A stretch of DNA of 58,098 nucleotides from Candidatus Ferrigenium altingense (GCA_020621985.1 JAHRYS010000007.1:1-58098); one strand, 5' to 3'; positions 18,210 through 30,662 are shown, numbered from the stretch's first letter. The notes: generated by a model from the sequence alone, not told the origin. Numbers and translations are program-made.

Positions 18210-19097
18210 TCAGCAAGCCCGCCCGCCGCTCACCCGTTCGATGCCCGCCAGGTCGTGCGCCGAAAACACCTCGGCGTACCCCGCCGCACCGAGCAGTTCG
18301 CGTACCCGTTCGGCCTGGTCGTAACCGTGCTCGAATAGCAGCCAGCCGCCGGCATCGAGATGTTCCTTCGCATCCGTGACGATGCGGCGGATATCGGCCA
18401 GCCCGTCCGCGCCGGAGGCCAGCGCGCCACGCGGCTCGAAGCGCAGGTCGCCCTGCGCGAGATGCGCGTCGCCGTCGGCGATATACGGCGGGTTCGACAC
18501 GATCAGGTCGAAGCGTTCGCCAGCCAGTGCGGAGAACCAGTCGCTGCGCAGCAGGCGCACGTTGGCGATATTCAAACGCTGTGCATTCTCACGCGCCACT
18601 TCCAGTGCCTCCGGCGACGCATCCACCGCCGTCACTTCGATATCAGGCCGCGCATGGGCGATGGACAGCGCGATCGCGCCGCTGCCCGTGCCGAGGTCGA
18701 GCACGCGAAATTCGCTCATGCTCCTCCCTTGACAAGGAGAGGATGGGAGGGGTTTTGGGATGCGCTGCAACGCCAACTCGACCAGCAGCTCGGTATCGGG
18801 TCGCGGAATCAGCGTAGCGGGCGTCACCCTGAACGCCAGCCCGTAAAATTCGCGCTCGCCGAGGAGGTAGGCCAGCGGCTCGCCTGCGAGGCGGCGCTGC
18901 AACAGTTCACAGTAGGCCGCAGCCTGCGCATCGTTCAGCACCTGTTCGGGATGCGCCAGCAGGTACGCGCGCGACACGCCCAGCACTTGCTGCAACAGCA
19001 TCTGCACCTCGATGCGCGCGCTGCTGGCATCCAGATTCAGCGCGGCTTCCAGTTGCCGGCTGTCGTTGCGCAAGGTTCCCGTGAGACTAGGCGGCAT
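18210..19097 (-). CDS. prmC: Release factor glutamine methyltransferase
   Basis: Methylates the glutamine of the GGQ motif in peptide release factors; 295 residues from ATG 19097. The SAM site [14 protein letters not shown] and the catalytic [10 protein letters not shown] are present, and the N-terminal helical domain has [15 protein letters not shown]. The start overlaps the end of prfA by 11 bases, linking the enzyme to its substrate gene. An in-frame low-complexity insert ([15 protein letters not shown], encoded at 18713-18760) lies just before the SAM motif and derives from a hairpin repeat. Nothing suggests inactivation. Confidence 0.93.
   Translation of the reverse strand: MPPSLTGTLRNDSRQLEAALNLDASSARIEVQMLLQQVLGVSRAYLLAHPEQVLNDAQAAAYCELLQRRLAGEPLAYLLGEREFYGLAFRVTPATLIPRPDTELLVELALQRIPKPLPSSPCQGRSMSEFRVLDLGTGSGAIALSIAHARPDIEVTAVDASPEALEVARENAQRLNIANVRLLRSDWFSALAGERFDLIVSNPPYIADGDAHLAQGDLRFEPRGALASGADGLADIRRIVTDAKEHLDAGGWLLFEHGYDQAERVRELLGAAGYAEVFSAHDLAGIERVSGGRAC
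18721..18760. repeat. Small hairpin repeat in frame inside prmC
   Basis: CTCCTCCCTTGACAAGGAGA has an inverted CTCCTT/AAGGAG core and is followed by a purine-rich run GGATGGGAGGGG. The element is transcribed as part of prmC and adds about 15 residues without a frame change. It resembles dispersed CCCCTCCC...TTGTCAAGG repeats that I know from other proteobacterial genomes. Confidence 0.55.
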
Positions 19098-20172
19098 CTT
19101 CCGCCATCGCGGCAAGCTGCTCGGCCTGATACTCGGTCATCAGCGCGCCGGTGAGTTCGCCGATGTCGCCGTCCATGATCGCGTCCATCTTGTACAGCGT
19201 GAGGTTGATGCGGTGGTCGGTGACGCGGCCTTGCGGGAAGTTGTAGGTGCGGATGCGCTCGGAGCGGTCGCCGCTGCCGACCAGGCTCTTGCGCGCCGCA
19301 GCGGTCTTGGCGTTCTGTTCGCGCACCTGTGCGTCCTTGATACGGGCCGCCAGCACGCGCATCGCCTGCGCCTTGTTCTGGTGCTGCGAGCGGCCGTCCT
19401 GACATTCCACCACGACGCCGGTCGGCAGATGGGTGATGCGCACTGCGGAATCGGTCTTGTTGATGTGTTGCCCGCCCGCGCCGGAAGCGCGGAACGTGTC
19501 GATGCGCAGGTCGGCGGGGTTCAGCACCACGTCGCTCACCTCGTCCACTTCCGGCATGATCGCCACGGTGCAGGCCGAGGTGTGCACGCGGCCTTGTGTT
19601 TCGGTCGTCGGGACACGCTGCACGCGGTGCGCGCCGGATTCGAACTTCAGCACCGAGTACGCGCCCGGCCCGGCGATCCGGGCGATGATTTCCTTGTAGC
19701 CGCCCATTTCACCGGGGCTTTCCGAAATCACCTCGACCTGCCAGCGCTTGCGCTCGGCGAAGCGCGAATACATGCGGAACAAATCGCCGGCAAACAATGC
19801 CGCCTCGTCGCCGCCGGTGCCGGCGCGTACTTCCAGGAATACGCTGCGCTCGTCGTTGGGGTCCTTGGGCAGCAGCAGCACCTGCAACTCGCCGGCGAGT
19901 TGCGCCAGACGTTCCTGCCCTTGCTTGATCTCGGCTTCGGCGAATTCGCGCATCTCCGGGTCGCCGGCCATTCCCTGCGCGGTGTCGATGTCGGACTGGC
20001 AGGCTTGATAGGCGTGATACAGCTCCACCACCGGCTCCAGCTCGGCGCGCTCGCGGTTCAGCTTGCGGAACGTGTCCATATTCCGGGTGGCTTCTTCGGT
20101 GCTCAGCAGTTGATTGACTTCGAGCAGGCGCTCGCTCAGCTGAGCGAGCTTGGCGGCGATACTGGGGTTCAT
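19087..20172 (-). CDS. prfA: Peptide chain release factor 1
   Basis: Recognises UAA and UAG stop codons and releases the finished peptide. The GGQ motif is in [19 protein letters not shown], and the [15 protein letters not shown] segment is typical of class I release factors. 361 residues, close to the usual 360. The ATG at 20172 overlaps the hemA stop as ATGA, and the 3' end overlaps prmC, so hemA-prfA-prmC is a translationally coupled operon, an arrangement common in proteobacteria. Confidence 0.97.
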   Translation of the reverse strand: MNPSIAAKLAQLSERLLEVNQLLSTEEATRNMDTFRKLNRERAELEPVVELYHAYQACQSDIDTAQGMAGDPEMREFAEAEIKQGQERLAQLAGELQVLLLPKDPNDERSVFLEVRAGTGGDEAALFAGDLFRMYSRFAERKRWQVEVISESPGEMGGYKEIIARIAGPGAYSVLKFESGAHRVQRVPTTETQGRVHTSACTVAIMPEVDEVSDVVLNPADLRIDTFRASGAGGQHINKTDSAVRITHLPTGVVVECQDGRSQHQNKAQAMRVLAARIKDAQVREQNAKTAAARKSLVGSGDRSERIRTYNFPQGRVTDHRINLTLYKMDAIMDGDIGELTGALMTEYQAEQLAAMAEDAA

Positions 20173-21422
20173 TCTTCGGGGTGCAGGTGATACAGGCGAT
20201 GGATCACATCGAGGAACGCCTCGCGGTCGTCGCCGTGCACCTGATTCAGCGCATGGGTAGGCGCGTGCAGGAATTTGTTGGTCAGGCCGCTGCTCATCGC
20301 TTCCAAGACCTTTTCGGGACTTTCGCCCTTGGCCAGCAGGCGCAAGGCTTTTTCCATTTCGTGGCGGCGGCTGCGCTCGGCCTGGTCGCGCAACGCGCGG
20401 ATGGTCGGAACCACCTCGCGCGATTCCATCCAATGGATGAAATCGTTTACGCCGGAATCGATGATGACCTCCGCTTCCCTGACCGCGCTCTGGCGCGCGT
20501 CGAGGCCGTCCTTCACTACTTCGGCGAGGTCGTCCACGGTGTACAGGAACACGTCGCTCAATTCCGCGACTTCCGCTTCAACGTCGCGCGGCACGGCCAG
20601 GTCGACAATGAACAGCGGGCGGTGCTTGCGCGCCTTGAGCGCGCGCTCCACCAGTCCCTTGCCGAGAATCGGCAGCGGGCTGGCGGTGCAGGTGACGATG
20701 ATGTCGTGGTGCGCGAGCTGCTCCGGCAATTCGTTCAGTGTGATCGCGTGGCCGTTGATGCGCCGCGCCAGCACGTGGGCGCGTTCCAGCGTGCGGTTGG
20801 CGACGGTGATGTGTTTGGGGGAGCGTGCCGCGAAATGCACCGCGTTGAGTTCGATCATCTCGCCCGCGCCGATGAACAGCACGCGCTGCTCGGCGATGCT
20901 CGGAAAGATGCGCTCGGCCAGCCGCACTGCCGCGGCAGCCATTGAAACCAGATTCGCGCCGATCTCGGTTTGCGTGCGCACGTCCTTGGCGACCGAGAAG
21001 GTGCGCTGGAACAGTTTGTGCAGCAGGAAGCCCAGTGTGCCGGCTTCTTCGGCCTGGCGCACCGCCTGTTTCATCTGCCCGAGGATCTGCGGTTCGCCCA
21101 GCACCATCGAGTCCAGCCCGCTGGCCACGCGGAACGAATGTTTCACCGCCTGCTCGCGCGGCAGTGTGTAGAGATAGGGGTCGATATCCTTGCGCGGCAG
21201 ATGGTGATACTGCGCCAGCCAGTCGATGGCATGGTCGGGTTGCGCGGCGTTGCAATACAGCTCGGTGCGGTTGCAGGTGGACAGGATCGCCGCTTCTTTC
21301 ACCGCGCCGTTTTCCACCAGGTCGCGCAGCGCGCCCTCCATCCCGTCGGCGTTGAACGCGACCTGTTCGCGCACGGCAAGCGGCGCAGTTTGATGGTTAA
21401 TGCCAAAGGCGAACAACTGCAT
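20169..21422 (-). CDS. hemA: Glutamyl-tRNA reductase
   Basis: First enzyme of the C5 pathway of tetrapyrrole synthesis: reduces glutamyl-tRNA to glutamate-1-semialdehyde with NADPH. The catalytic cysteine is in [11 protein letters not shown], the substrate region is [15 protein letters not shown], and the nucleotide-binding motif is [16 protein letters not shown]. 417 residues, normal for the family. A plausible promoter lies upstream at 21462-21491. First gene of hemA-prfA-prmC. Confidence 0.97.
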   Translation of the reverse strand: MQLFAFGINHQTAPLAVREQVAFNADGMEGALRDLVENGAVKEAAILSTCNRTELYCNAAQPDHAIDWLAQYHHLPRKDIDPYLYTLPREQAVKHSFRVASGLDSMVLGEPQILGQMKQAVRQAEEAGTLGFLLHKLFQRTFSVAKDVRTQTEIGANLVSMAAAAVRLAERIFPSIAEQRVLFIGAGEMIELNAVHFAARSPKHITVANRTLERAHVLARRINGHAITLNELPEQLAHHDIIVTCTASPLPILGKGLVERALKARKHRPLFIVDLAVPRDVEAEVAELSDVFLYTVDDLAEVVKDGLDARQSAVREAEVIIDSGVNDFIHWMESREVVPTIRALRDQAERSRRHEMEKALRLLAKGESPEKVLEAMSSGLTNKFLHAPTHALNQVHGDDREAFLDVIHRLYHLHPEE

Positions 21423-21461
21423 CTTGGTATATGACGGGCAATAAGGCTAAAGAGGGGGCGA

Positions 21462-21491
21462 ATTATAGTCGCAACGGCGGGGCAATACCAA
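21462..21491 (-). promoter_or_regulatory. Candidate sigma70 promoter of hemA
   Basis: On the minus strand TTGGTA (21491-21486) and a perfect TATAAT (21467-21462) are separated by 18 bases. The -10 ends 39 bases before the hemA start codon. Confidence 0.6.
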
Positions 21492-21619
21492 TCGGGGCCA
21501 ACCCTCCCTTCAATTCCCGCCCCCATTCGCGGCGGAGAAGGTTTTGGTGAGGGCGGCGCTAGCCAATCCTTTCCGGATAAATTCAGACTCCTTCGGGCAG
21601 GTTCAGCGCACGCTACCGA

Positions 21620-22234
21620 TTAATCATCTTCTGGTAAATTCAGGCGCTCCAGCACCTGCCAAGCCAGCCCGCGGCAGATATTGTTCAGCATCGTCGGCAG
21701 GTCGGGCTGCACCTGGTCTTCCAGCAACAGCTTGCTGGCGCTTATCGAATACACCGGATCGAGCAGGCGCGGGCGGTAATCCTGCATCATCTCGTCCAGC
21801 GTGCGTTCCGCCGCCATTTGCTGCCACGGGTTGGTCGGCCATTGCGACGGTATCCCGTAGGCTCTCGGGAAAGCGTCGAGGTCGTTGCGCACCGTGCGGA
21901 TATCCTCATGGGACTCGCGGAAAGGCAGCAGGACAAGGCCGGACATCTCATAGAATTTTTTGTCCATTGCCGGCCGGTTGCCGCCGCCGTCGATCACTCC
22001 CAGCCAAGTCGGGCGGGATTCCAGCCGGGCGACGATTTCCTTCAGCTTGTCCGGTGATCGGCCGTCGAGCGGGGTATAGCGCCGGATTCCGCGCGACAGC
22101 GGTTCGCGCGCGGTGTCGGTGAGTACGGCGATCGAGCGCTTGCCGAGCAGCCCGAGACCGTGGCACAGCATGTGCGTGATGCTGGTCTTGCCGGTTCCGC
22201 CTTTGTTGCCGATCACGCAAATCAGCCTTTCCAT
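21620..22234 (-). CDS. ParA/MinD-type ATPase, orphan
   Basis: A 204-residue cytoplasmic P-loop ATPase with the deviant Walker A motif NKGGTGKTS at about residues 10-18, a DTAREP segment and a Walker B-like GVIDGGGNRP. No ParB gene or centromere-like repeat is nearby, so it is not an obvious chromosome or plasmid partition pair. I start at ATG 22234 (MERLICVIGNKGG) because GGAG lies six bases before it; TTG 22249 is less likely. It stands between hemA (197 bp away) and the TPP riboswitch of thiC, with no apparent operon partner. I do not assign a specific role. Confidence 0.8.
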   Translation of the reverse strand: MERLICVIGNKGGTGKTSITHMLCHGLGLLGKRSIAVLTDTAREPLSRGIRRYTPLDGRSPDKLKEIVARLESRPTWLGVIDGGGNRPAMDKKFYEMSGLVLLPFRESHEDIRTVRNDLDAFPRAYGIPSQWPTNPWQQMAAERTLDEMMQDYRPRLLDPVYSISASKLLLEDQVQPDLPTMLNNICRGLAWQVLERLNLPEDD

Positions 22235-22456
22235 ATCTTTCTCCGTCAATTCAATTCAGGGCGGGATGAGTTGTGTCCCGGGCGTAGGGTAGCGAAATTT
22301 GGCATGACTGTCAGCATGGGCTTCCCTGTTGTGCGCAATGGCAGCAGCACGTAGCGTGCGCTGCGCGCACGACAATGCAACCCGAAACCGTGCTGCCAGC
22401 ATGGGATTCCCCTCCGCAGCCAAACTTGCATTCCCCCCGCCTTTCCAGTAACTTGC

Positions 22457-24469
<2,013 letters not shown>

Positions 24470-24478
24470 AAGCTTTAG

Positions 24479-25309
24479 ATGTTTATGGACATCACCCTGC
24501 TCATCAAGGCCGCGATACTCGGCATCGTCGAAGGCCTCACCGAATTCCTGCCGATCTCCTCCACCGGCCACCTGATCATTCTCGGCGACTTGCTCGGCTA
24601 TAACGACGAGGCCAGCAAGGTGTTCAAGATCGTGATCCAGCTCGGCGCGATCCTCGCGGTGTGCTGGGATTACCGCGAGCGTCTGACGAAGATGGTGATC
24701 GGCTTGCCGAGTGATGCGCCGTCGCAGCGGTTCGCCACGATGCTGTTCATCGGTTTTCTGCCGGCGGCGGTGCTGGGGCTGATGTTCCATTCCACCATCA
24801 AGGCGCTGTTGTTCAACCCGATCACCGTGGCCATCGCGCTGATCGTGGGCGGCTTCATCATCCTGTATGTGGAGAAGCGCGCCTATCATCCGCGCATCAA
24901 TTCGGTGGACGAGATGCGCTGGCCGGACGCGCTCAAGGTTGGCTTCGCGCAGGCGCTGGCGATGATTCCCGGCACCTCGCGCTCCGGCGCGACGATCATG
25001 GGCGGGCTGATCTTCGGCCTGAGCCGCAAGGCGGCGGCGGAGTTCTCCTTCTTCCTCGCGATCCCGACGATGTTCGCCGCGACCGCCTACGACCTGTACA
25101 AGAACTGGGGCTTGCTGCGCGTGGACGATCTACCGGTGTTCGCGGTGGGCTTCGTCGCCTCGTTCGTCGCCGCGATGTGGGCGGTGAAGAGCTTCATCCG
25201 CTTCATCTCGAACCACACCTTCGTGGTGTTCGCCTGGTACCGCATCGTGTTCGGGCTGATCGTGCTGGGCACGGCATACAGCGGCGCGGTGAGCTGGTCG
25301 GCGGCGTAA
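24479..25309 (+). CDS. uppP: Undecaprenyl-diphosphatase
   Basis: Inner-membrane phosphatase that recycles undecaprenyl pyrophosphate to the lipid carrier used for peptidoglycan and other envelope polymers. 276 residues with about eight membrane segments. The two catalytic regions are [15 protein letters not shown] near the N-terminus and [14 protein letters not shown] near the middle. The start may be ATG 24479 or ATG 24485; neither has a strong ribosome site, and the gene probably depends on read-through from thiC. Confidence 0.95.
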   Translation: MFMDITLLIKAAILGIVEGLTEFLPISSTGHLIILGDLLGYNDEASKVFKIVIQLGAILAVCWDYRERLTKMVIGLPSDAPSQRFATMLFIGFLPAAVLGLMFHSTIKALLFNPITVAIALIVGGFIILYVEKRAYHPRINSVDEMRWPDALKVGFAQALAMIPGTSRSGATIMGGLIFGLSRKAAAEFSFFLAIPTMFAATAYDLYKNWGLLRVDDLPVFAVGFVASFVAAMWAVKSFIRFISNHTFVVFAWYRIVFGLIVLGTAYSGAVSWSAA

Positions 25310-25320
25310 TTTCGCCGATA

Positions 25321-25351
25321 AAAAAGCCACCGGATAACCCGGCGGCTTTTT
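25321..25351. terminator. Bidirectional intrinsic terminator
   Basis: AAAAAGCC-A-CCGG pairs with CCGG-C-GGCTTTTT around a short loop. Runs of A and T at both ends let it work for uppP on the plus strand and for the receptor gene on the minus strand. Confidence 0.85.
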
Positions 25352-25366
25352 GTTTGCACTTCAATT

Positions 25367-27682
25367 TTAGAACTTCAAAGTTGCACCGGCATAAACCGAG
25401 CGTCCCATGCCGGGAACGGGAATACCCCACGGGACAGTGTTTAGCGACATGGTCGCGCCTTGGCCGGTATAGGCCCCGCCCAGCGGTAGCGAGTAGAACT
25501 TGTCGAACAGGTTCTCGACACCGAGATCGAACCGCATTTGTTGCCACTCGTAACCAGCACGCAGGTTGACCAAGCCATAGCCGCCCGTTTGCATCTCCTG
25601 GCGGACATCGGAAACATTGTTCTTTCTCTTCACCAGTTGCAGTTCGATGCTGTTGCTCCATGCGCCCAGTTTTTGCGCCACCGCCAGTTTCGTGTTCAGC
25701 GGCATGATGTTGTATAAATCGTCGCCAGTGGTCCGGTTCTTGCCGTTGACATAGTTCAGCACACCGGAGGCGGCGAATTCACCCCACCCATCGGTCTTCG
25801 CCAGTGGGAAATGACCGGAAACATCGAGGCCATAGAGCCGGGCGGATTGGTTGGCGTACTGGAGATGGAAAAACTTGTTAGCCCCCGTATTGTTCGCCGC
25901 GCCACCGCAGAGCGCATTCATCGCCAGGCCACTGCCCGTACAACGGATAGCATCGATGAAATCCGTGACGCGGGTGTAGTAGGGCGTGACCTTGAGTTCC
26001 CGGGTGCGGTCTGCGTCATGCCAGTCGAGGGTACCGCTCAAGGTATGCGCCACTTCAGGCTTCAGGTTGATATCGCCGACATAGCCGTTGCCGTCGCCGA
26101 CGAAATTGTTCATGACCAACGCCATCCCGTTCTTCGACCAGGAGTAACGCTCATAAACATTTGGCGAGCGGGTTTTCTGCGCGTAGCCAAACTCGAAGGT
26201 GCGGGTGTCATCCGGTATGTACCGCGCCAGCGCGGCCAGATCGAAATTGTTGTCAGTGCGTTGGCGGTTGAGGGCGTTGAAGGCGGTCGCGTTATACCCC
26301 GCCATCATGGTGTTATAGCCCTGCACTGGCCCGGTATCCATCTTCACCTGTTCGGCGCGCGCGCCGAACAACGTGTTCCACTGAGGATTCCAGCGCCCAT
26401 CCCATTCGGCGAAGATGCCGAAACGGTCGCGTTTACCATTACTGATATTCCAGAATGTGTTCGGTGCCATCCCTCCAAAAGTAGCAGGAACGCCAGCAGC
26501 ACTAAACATACCGGCAAGGGATGATGGGGAAGGTGGCCACCAGTCGTTCAGGCGGTAATTCTGCACCTCACTACCCACCCTGAGAATGTCGCGTTCAGAA
26601 AGCAGGATGTCGGCCTTGACCTGTGCGCCGGTGGTTTTCCCAGTCGTGTACATCGGCATGCCGGACGCAACAACGGTGTTGGTGGCAGAAGCGGGCCCGT
26701 ACCAATATTGCTTGTCAGAACCAAAATCCATGAAGTGATCGACTTTCTCCTGATAGGCACGCGCATCCAAAGCACCCCAGCCAAACTGGCCGGCATAATG
26801 CAGGTTCACCCGCTTCGCGATGTTGCTGAGCATGTCCATGCGCTGGTTGGGGTAGAGCTCGTAAGGGATGTTCTGATAGCCGAGATTCAGATCGACCAGA
26901 TGGTTTTCATGGCGCAGCGCAAACTTGAACGAGTGATTTTCCGATTTGTACTTGGTAGACCCGACCTCATCCCCATCCAGCCAGCCACGAGGTCTTGCTG
27001 CAGGGCCACCATTCCCATCCGTTGCCGCCGCTCCTGCCGCCTTGAAATCCTTTGCCGCCCTGTAATTATCCGATTTTGCAGTTGATCCGCTGTACGTCAT
27101 ACTCAACTGCTCGCCTGCAATCGTGGCCGAAAGATTGCCGCCCTGCGCGTTGCCGTTGCTGCGATAAAAAGCACCTATTTGTCCCTTGAGCAAGGTCTTG
27201 CCGTCCACGGCAAACTCCGGTGCTGGAGAATCTATCTGGATCGTGCCACCGATACTGTCGCCACCGACGCTCACTGGCGTGATGCCGGCAAATACCTTGA
27301 CGCTGCCAACATTGGATGGATCGATGTAGGAAAGTGGCGAGTTCATGTGGTTAGGGCAAGAGGAGATCAAATCCGTACCATCGACCTTGGTGCGGATGCG
27401 GTCGTCGGCCAAGCCGTGAATCGCGGGCAGGCTGGAGACACCGCCGGCGCCGTAAAGGCTGACGCCCGGCTGGCCGTCGAGCAGTTTTGCCGTATCGCTG
27501 GTGGAGGCGCGGAGACGGACAATGCTGGTTCCACCAAGAGCCGAGTCACTCAGGGCAGGCAAGGGCTGGACTTTTTTTCCAATCACCTCGACATCGGGCA
27601 AGGCCGCCACGGTTGCTTCCGCCGCAAACGCGCCGGGCGCAAACGCCAGCGCGACACAAATGGTTATACGCTTGAACTGCAT
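25367..27682 (-). CDS. TonB-dependent receptor, OprC/NosA-like (copper type)
   Basis: A 771-residue outer-membrane receptor: signal peptide ending near FAAEA (residue 21), plug ([18 protein letters not shown]), large beta barrel and a C-terminal aromatic (ATLKF). It has no STN domain, unlike its paralogue at 10209. The plug has C109-PNH-M113 and the barrel H316-F-M318, matching the CxxxM/HxM copper site known from OprC, so copper uptake is the best guess. The two receptors share long stretches such as NHMNxPLSYID. The gene stands alone on the minus strand; its promoter must lie in the 188-bp region shared with yggX, where I see no convincing operator. Confidence 0.88.
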   Translation of the reverse strand: MQFKRITICVALAFAPGAFAAEATVAALPDVEVIGKKVQPLPALSDSALGGTSIVRLRASTSDTAKLLDGQPGVSLYGAGGVSSLPAIHGLADDRIRTKVDGTDLISSCPNHMNSPLSYIDPSNVGSVKVFAGITPVSVGGDSIGGTIQIDSPAPEFAVDGKTLLKGQIGAFYRSNGNAQGGNLSATIAGEQLSMTYSGSTAKSDNYRAAKDFKAAGAAATDGNGGPAARPRGWLDGDEVGSTKYKSENHSFKFALRHENHLVDLNLGYQNIPYELYPNQRMDMLSNIAKRVNLHYAGQFGWGALDARAYQEKVDHFMDFGSDKQYWYGPASATNTVVASGMPMYTTGKTTGAQVKADILLSERDILRVGSEVQNYRLNDWWPPSPSSLAGMFSAAGVPATFGGMAPNTFWNISNGKRDRFGIFAEWDGRWNPQWNTLFGARAEQVKMDTGPVQGYNTMMAGYNATAFNALNRQRTDNNFDLAALARYIPDDTRTFEFGYAQKTRSPNVYERYSWSKNGMALVMNNFVGDGNGYVGDINLKPEVAHTLSGTLDWHDADRTRELKVTPYYTRVTDFIDAIRCTGSGLAMNALCGGAANNTGANKFFHLQYANQSARLYGLDVSGHFPLAKTDGWGEFAASGVLNYVNGKNRTTGDDLYNIMPLNTKLAVAQKLGAWSNSIELQLVKRKNNVSDVRQEMQTGGYGLVNLRAGYEWQQMRFDLGVENLFDKFYSLPLGGAYTGQGATMSLNTVPWGIPVPGMGRSVYAGATLKF

Positions 27683-27870
27683 TGTTCTTCCCCCTCAAAT
27701 TTATCCGCTTACTAAAATTAGCGCCGCGATTATCTATGCAATTTATTTTCCTGGGAATGTGGCAAATTGTCGCACCCCCCTGTATTTGCTGGTTTTCAGC
27801 CAGGCACGCGCAAAAATTTCATCCTGATGTCATAATTGCGGCACACGATTACTCAACGGAGATTCACAAC

Positions 27871-28143
27871 ATGGCAAGAATGGTGCAATGCGTAAAACTG
27901 GGACGCGAAGCGGAAGGTCTGGATCGTCCGACCTACCCCGGCCCGCTGGGTCAGCGGATTTTCGAGAATGTTTCCAAGGAGGCCTGGCAGGGCTGGATCA
28001 AGTTTCAGACCATGCTGGTGAATGAGAACCGCCTCAATCTCGCCGATGCTTCGGCACGCAAGTTTCTTGCCGCGCAAATGGAAAATTATTTCTTTGGCGA
28101 GGGTACGCAAATGCCGCAAGGGTATACCCCCCCCAGAAACTGA
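27871..28143 (+). CDS. yggX: Fe(2+)-trafficking protein, YggX family
   Basis: A 90-residue cytoplasmic protein linked in other bacteria to iron handling and protection of iron-sulfur clusters from oxidants. The N-terminus [18 protein letters not shown] with its single conserved cysteine, PYPGPLG-like [14 protein letters not shown], and [15 protein letters not shown] are diagnostic. ATG 27871 has GGAG upstream and gives the standard length; the open frame extends further upstream without conservation. ppk1 begins 12 bp after its stop in the same frame. Confidence 0.95.
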   Translation: MARMVQCVKLGREAEGLDRPTYPGPLGQRIFENVSKEAWQGWIKFQTMLVNENRLNLADASARKFLAAQMENYFFGEGTQMPQGYTPPRN

Positions 28144-28155
28144 CCGTCCCCTGCC

Positions 28156-30240
28156 TTGGCCAAAAAATTCGCCCCGCAGCAATTCCTGAACCGCGAACTC
28201 GGCCAGCTCGAGTTCAATAGACGGGTGTTGGCGCAGGCAGAAGACGCAACCATTCCATTGCTGGAGCGGTTGAAATACCTGTGCATCGTAAGCAGCAATC
28301 TCGATGAATTTTTCGAGATACGCGTGGCGGGGCTGAAAGAGCAAATCAAGCTGGGCGGCATCGCCGTCGGTGCCGACGGCATGACCGCCAAACAGATGCT
28401 CAAGCTGGTGCGCGAGCAGGCGCGCCAGCTGATCGAGCGGCAATACCAGCTATTCGATACCGACATCATTCCCGCGCTCGCCGGACAGGGTGTCCGGTTT
28501 TTGCGCCGCACCCAGTGGAACGAAACGCAGCAGGCCTGGATCAAGGATTTTTTCTTCCGCGAAGTGATGCCGGTATTGACCCCGATCGGGCTCGACCCGG
28601 CGCACCCCTTCCCGCGCGTGCTCAACAAGAGCCTGAATTTTGCCGTGGAGCTGCAAGGCAAGGACGCTTTCGGGCGCAATTCGGCGCGCGCCGTCGTGCA
28701 GGCCCCGCGCGTGTTGCCGCGCACCATCCTGATGCCGCCGGAAATCAGCGGCTGCGCACACGGCTTCGTGTTTCTTTCCTCGATCCTGCACGCGCATGTC
28801 GGCGAACTGTTTGCCGGCATGGACGTGCTCGGTTGTTACCAGTTCCGCGTGACGCGCAACAGCAACCTGTTCGTGGACGAGGAGGAAATGAAAAACCTGC
28901 GCCTCAGCCTGCAGGGCGAACTGCCGCAACGCCATTTCGGCGATGCGGTGCGCCTTGAAATTTCCGACACTTGCTCGCCGCAAATTGCGGAGATATTGCT
29001 CAAGGAATTCAGTCTCGCGCCGGAGGATTTGTATCGCGTGCATGGCCCGGTGAATCTGGTGCGCCTGATGGAGATCCCCAATCTGGTGGCGCGCGACGAC
29101 CTGAAGTTTCCCGCTTTCGTGCCCGGCGTGCCGCTGGTGATCCAGAAAAAGGGCGCGGATATGTTCAAGGCGATCCGCAAGGGCGATATTCTGCTGCATC
29201 ATCCTTTTCAATCCTTCAAGCCGGTGATCGATTTCATCCAGCAGGCCGCCAGCGACCCGGGCGTGGTGGCGATCAAGCAGACCGTGTACCGCACCGGCGT
29301 GGATTCCGCGCTGATGGAAGCCTTGATTGGCGCGGCACAGCGCGGCAAGGAGGTGACGGTGGTGGTGGAGCTGATGGCGCGCTTCGACGAGGAGGCCAAC
29401 ATCAACTGGGCGACCCGCCTGGAGGAAGTGGGTGCGCATGTGGTGTACGGCGTGGTCGGCCACAAGACCCATGCGAAGATGCTGATGGTGGTGCGGCGCG
29501 AGGACGGCAAGCTGCGCCGCTACGTGCATCTCGGCACCGGCAACTATCACCCGCGCACCGCACGGCTCTACACCGACTTCGGCCTGTTCACCTGCAACGA
29601 GGAAGTTTGCGCGGACGTGAACGAGGTGTTCGGCCAGCTCACCAGCCTCGGCAAGGCGCGCAAACTGCACCACCTGTGGCAGTCGCCGTTTTCATTGCAC
29701 ATTGAAGTATTGCGCGCCATCCAGAATGAAACCCGTCTCGCCAAGGCGGGCAAGCGCGCCCATATCATCGCCAAGATGAATGCATTGCTGGAACCGGAAA
29801 CCATCAACGCGCTTTATGAGGCCTCCGCTGCGGGCGTGAAGGTGGATCTGGTCGTGCGCGGCGTCTGCGCCTTGCGCCCCGGCGTGAAGGGCCTATCAGA
29901 AAACATTAAGGTGCGTTCGGTGGTCGGGCGCTTTCTGGAGCACACGCGCATCTTCTATTTCCGCAACGACCTGAAACACGATGTGTATCTCGCCAGCGCG
30001 GACTGGATGGACAGAAATTTCTTCCGCCGCATCGAGGTGTGCTTCCCGGTGCTCGACAAAAAACTCAAGAAGCGCGTGATCGACGAAGGGTTGAAGGTTT
30101 ATTTGCAGGACAATTGCCAGGCATGGGACATGGATGGCGAGGGGCATTACCGGCGCAAGAACACCCGCCGCGCCGCGCCGAAATGCGCGCAGGACGAGCT
30201 GCTCAAGCAACTCGCCACTTCGTCGGATAAAACGGCTTAG
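28156..30240 (+). CDS. ppk1: Polyphosphate kinase 1
   Basis: Makes long-chain polyphosphate from ATP, reversibly. 694 residues with all four domains: N-terminal FLNRELGQLEFNRRVL, head domain, and two phospholipase-D-like catalytic domains. The histidine that is phosphorylated lies in GHKTHAKMLMVVRRE, with YVHLGTGNYHPRTARLYTD after it. The start must be TTG 28156: the yggX stop at 28141 is in the same frame and there is no ATG between. No clear ribosome site is visible, so translation may depend on yggX. It overlaps the end of the convergent 108-residue gene by 4 bases. Other polyphosphate genes follow. Confidence 0.96.
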   Translation: MAKKFAPQQFLNRELGQLEFNRRVLAQAEDATIPLLERLKYLCIVSSNLDEFFEIRVAGLKEQIKLGGIAVGADGMTAKQMLKLVREQARQLIERQYQLFDTDIIPALAGQGVRFLRRTQWNETQQAWIKDFFFREVMPVLTPIGLDPAHPFPRVLNKSLNFAVELQGKDAFGRNSARAVVQAPRVLPRTILMPPEISGCAHGFVFLSSILHAHVGELFAGMDVLGCYQFRVTRNSNLFVDEEEMKNLRLSLQGELPQRHFGDAVRLEISDTCSPQIAEILLKEFSLAPEDLYRVHGPVNLVRLMEIPNLVARDDLKFPAFVPGVPLVIQKKGADMFKAIRKGDILLHHPFQSFKPVIDFIQQAASDPGVVAIKQTVYRTGVDSALMEALIGAAQRGKEVTVVVELMARFDEEANINWATRLEEVGAHVVYGVVGHKTHAKMLMVVRREDGKLRRYVHLGTGNYHPRTARLYTDFGLFTCNEEVCADVNEVFGQLTSLGKARKLHHLWQSPFSLHIEVLRAIQNETRLAKAGKRAHIIAKMNALLEPETINALYEASAAGVKVDLVVRGVCALRPGVKGLSENIKVRSVVGRFLEHTRIFYFRNDLKHDVYLASADWMDRNFFRRIEVCFPVLDKKLKKRVIDEGLKVYLQDNCQAWDMDGEGHYRRKNTRRAAPKCAQDELLKQLATSSDKTA

Positions 30241-30563
30241 GGTTTCTTCGGGCGGCCGGTCTTGATCCTTTCCAGCCCGGCCAAAGCACGCTTCAGCTGC
30301 GCCGCGTTCATTTCAACCAATGCTTTCAAGCCGGCGCGCAACACTTCGCTTTTCTTCACGGGCAGCCCGGCCTTCAGGCAGGTCTCTTTAATTTCGGCGA
30401 TTTTCTGATACTCGCTTTGCGGCATGGTGAAGCTGTCGCGCACCACCTTTTCCTTGTGTTCTTTCTTCGGTTTCTTCACCGCCGCTTCTGCCGGAGCCTT
30501 TTCCACCGGCGCTTTTTTCATGGCGGGTTTTACCGTAGCCGCCGCAGTCTTTTTGGTTGTCAT
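30237..30563 (-). CDS. Small basic protein, histone-tail-like N-terminus, function unknown
   Basis: A 108-residue protein I cannot name. Residues 1-40 are made of Lys, Ala, Pro and Glu (MKKAPVEKAPAEAAVKKPKK), like histone H1 or AlgP tails. Residues 45-108 are predicted helical and somewhat like a ribbon-helix-helix or DUF-type DNA-binding fold (SEYQKIAEIKETCLKAG, KKSEVLRAGLKALVEMN), ending GRPKKP. AAGGA precedes the ATG. It is nested between ppk1 and sixA but on the opposite strand. A nucleic-acid or polyphosphate binding role is possible from its charge alone. Confidence 0.65.
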   Translation of the reverse strand: MTTKKTAAATVKPAMKKAPVEKAPAEAAVKKPKKEHKEKVVRDSFTMPQSEYQKIAEIKETCLKAGLPVKKSEVLRAGLKALVEMNAAQLKRALAGLERIKTGRPKKP

Positions 30564-30572
30564 GCCATTCCT

Positions 30573-30604
30573 TTCGGATTAAAGTGCCCCTTCGGATTAA
30601 AGTG
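30573..30604. repeat. Short tandem repeat before the basic-protein gene
   Basis: TTCGGATTAAAGTG occurs twice at an 18-base period (30573-30586 and 30591-30604), within the divergent region between the basic-protein gene and sixA. It may be an operator or a small duplication. Confidence 0.6.
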
Positions 30605-30662
30605 GTAACAGCAGTGTATACGGGATATGCTGGTGAATAAAATGTAATATAGGGAGGCCGTG

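Noticed and set aside
27683..27870. Possible Fur or Zur operator upstream of the second receptor
   Set aside because: A GATAATCGC-like stretch near 27730 matches only half of a Fur box, and no convincing 19-bp palindrome is present.
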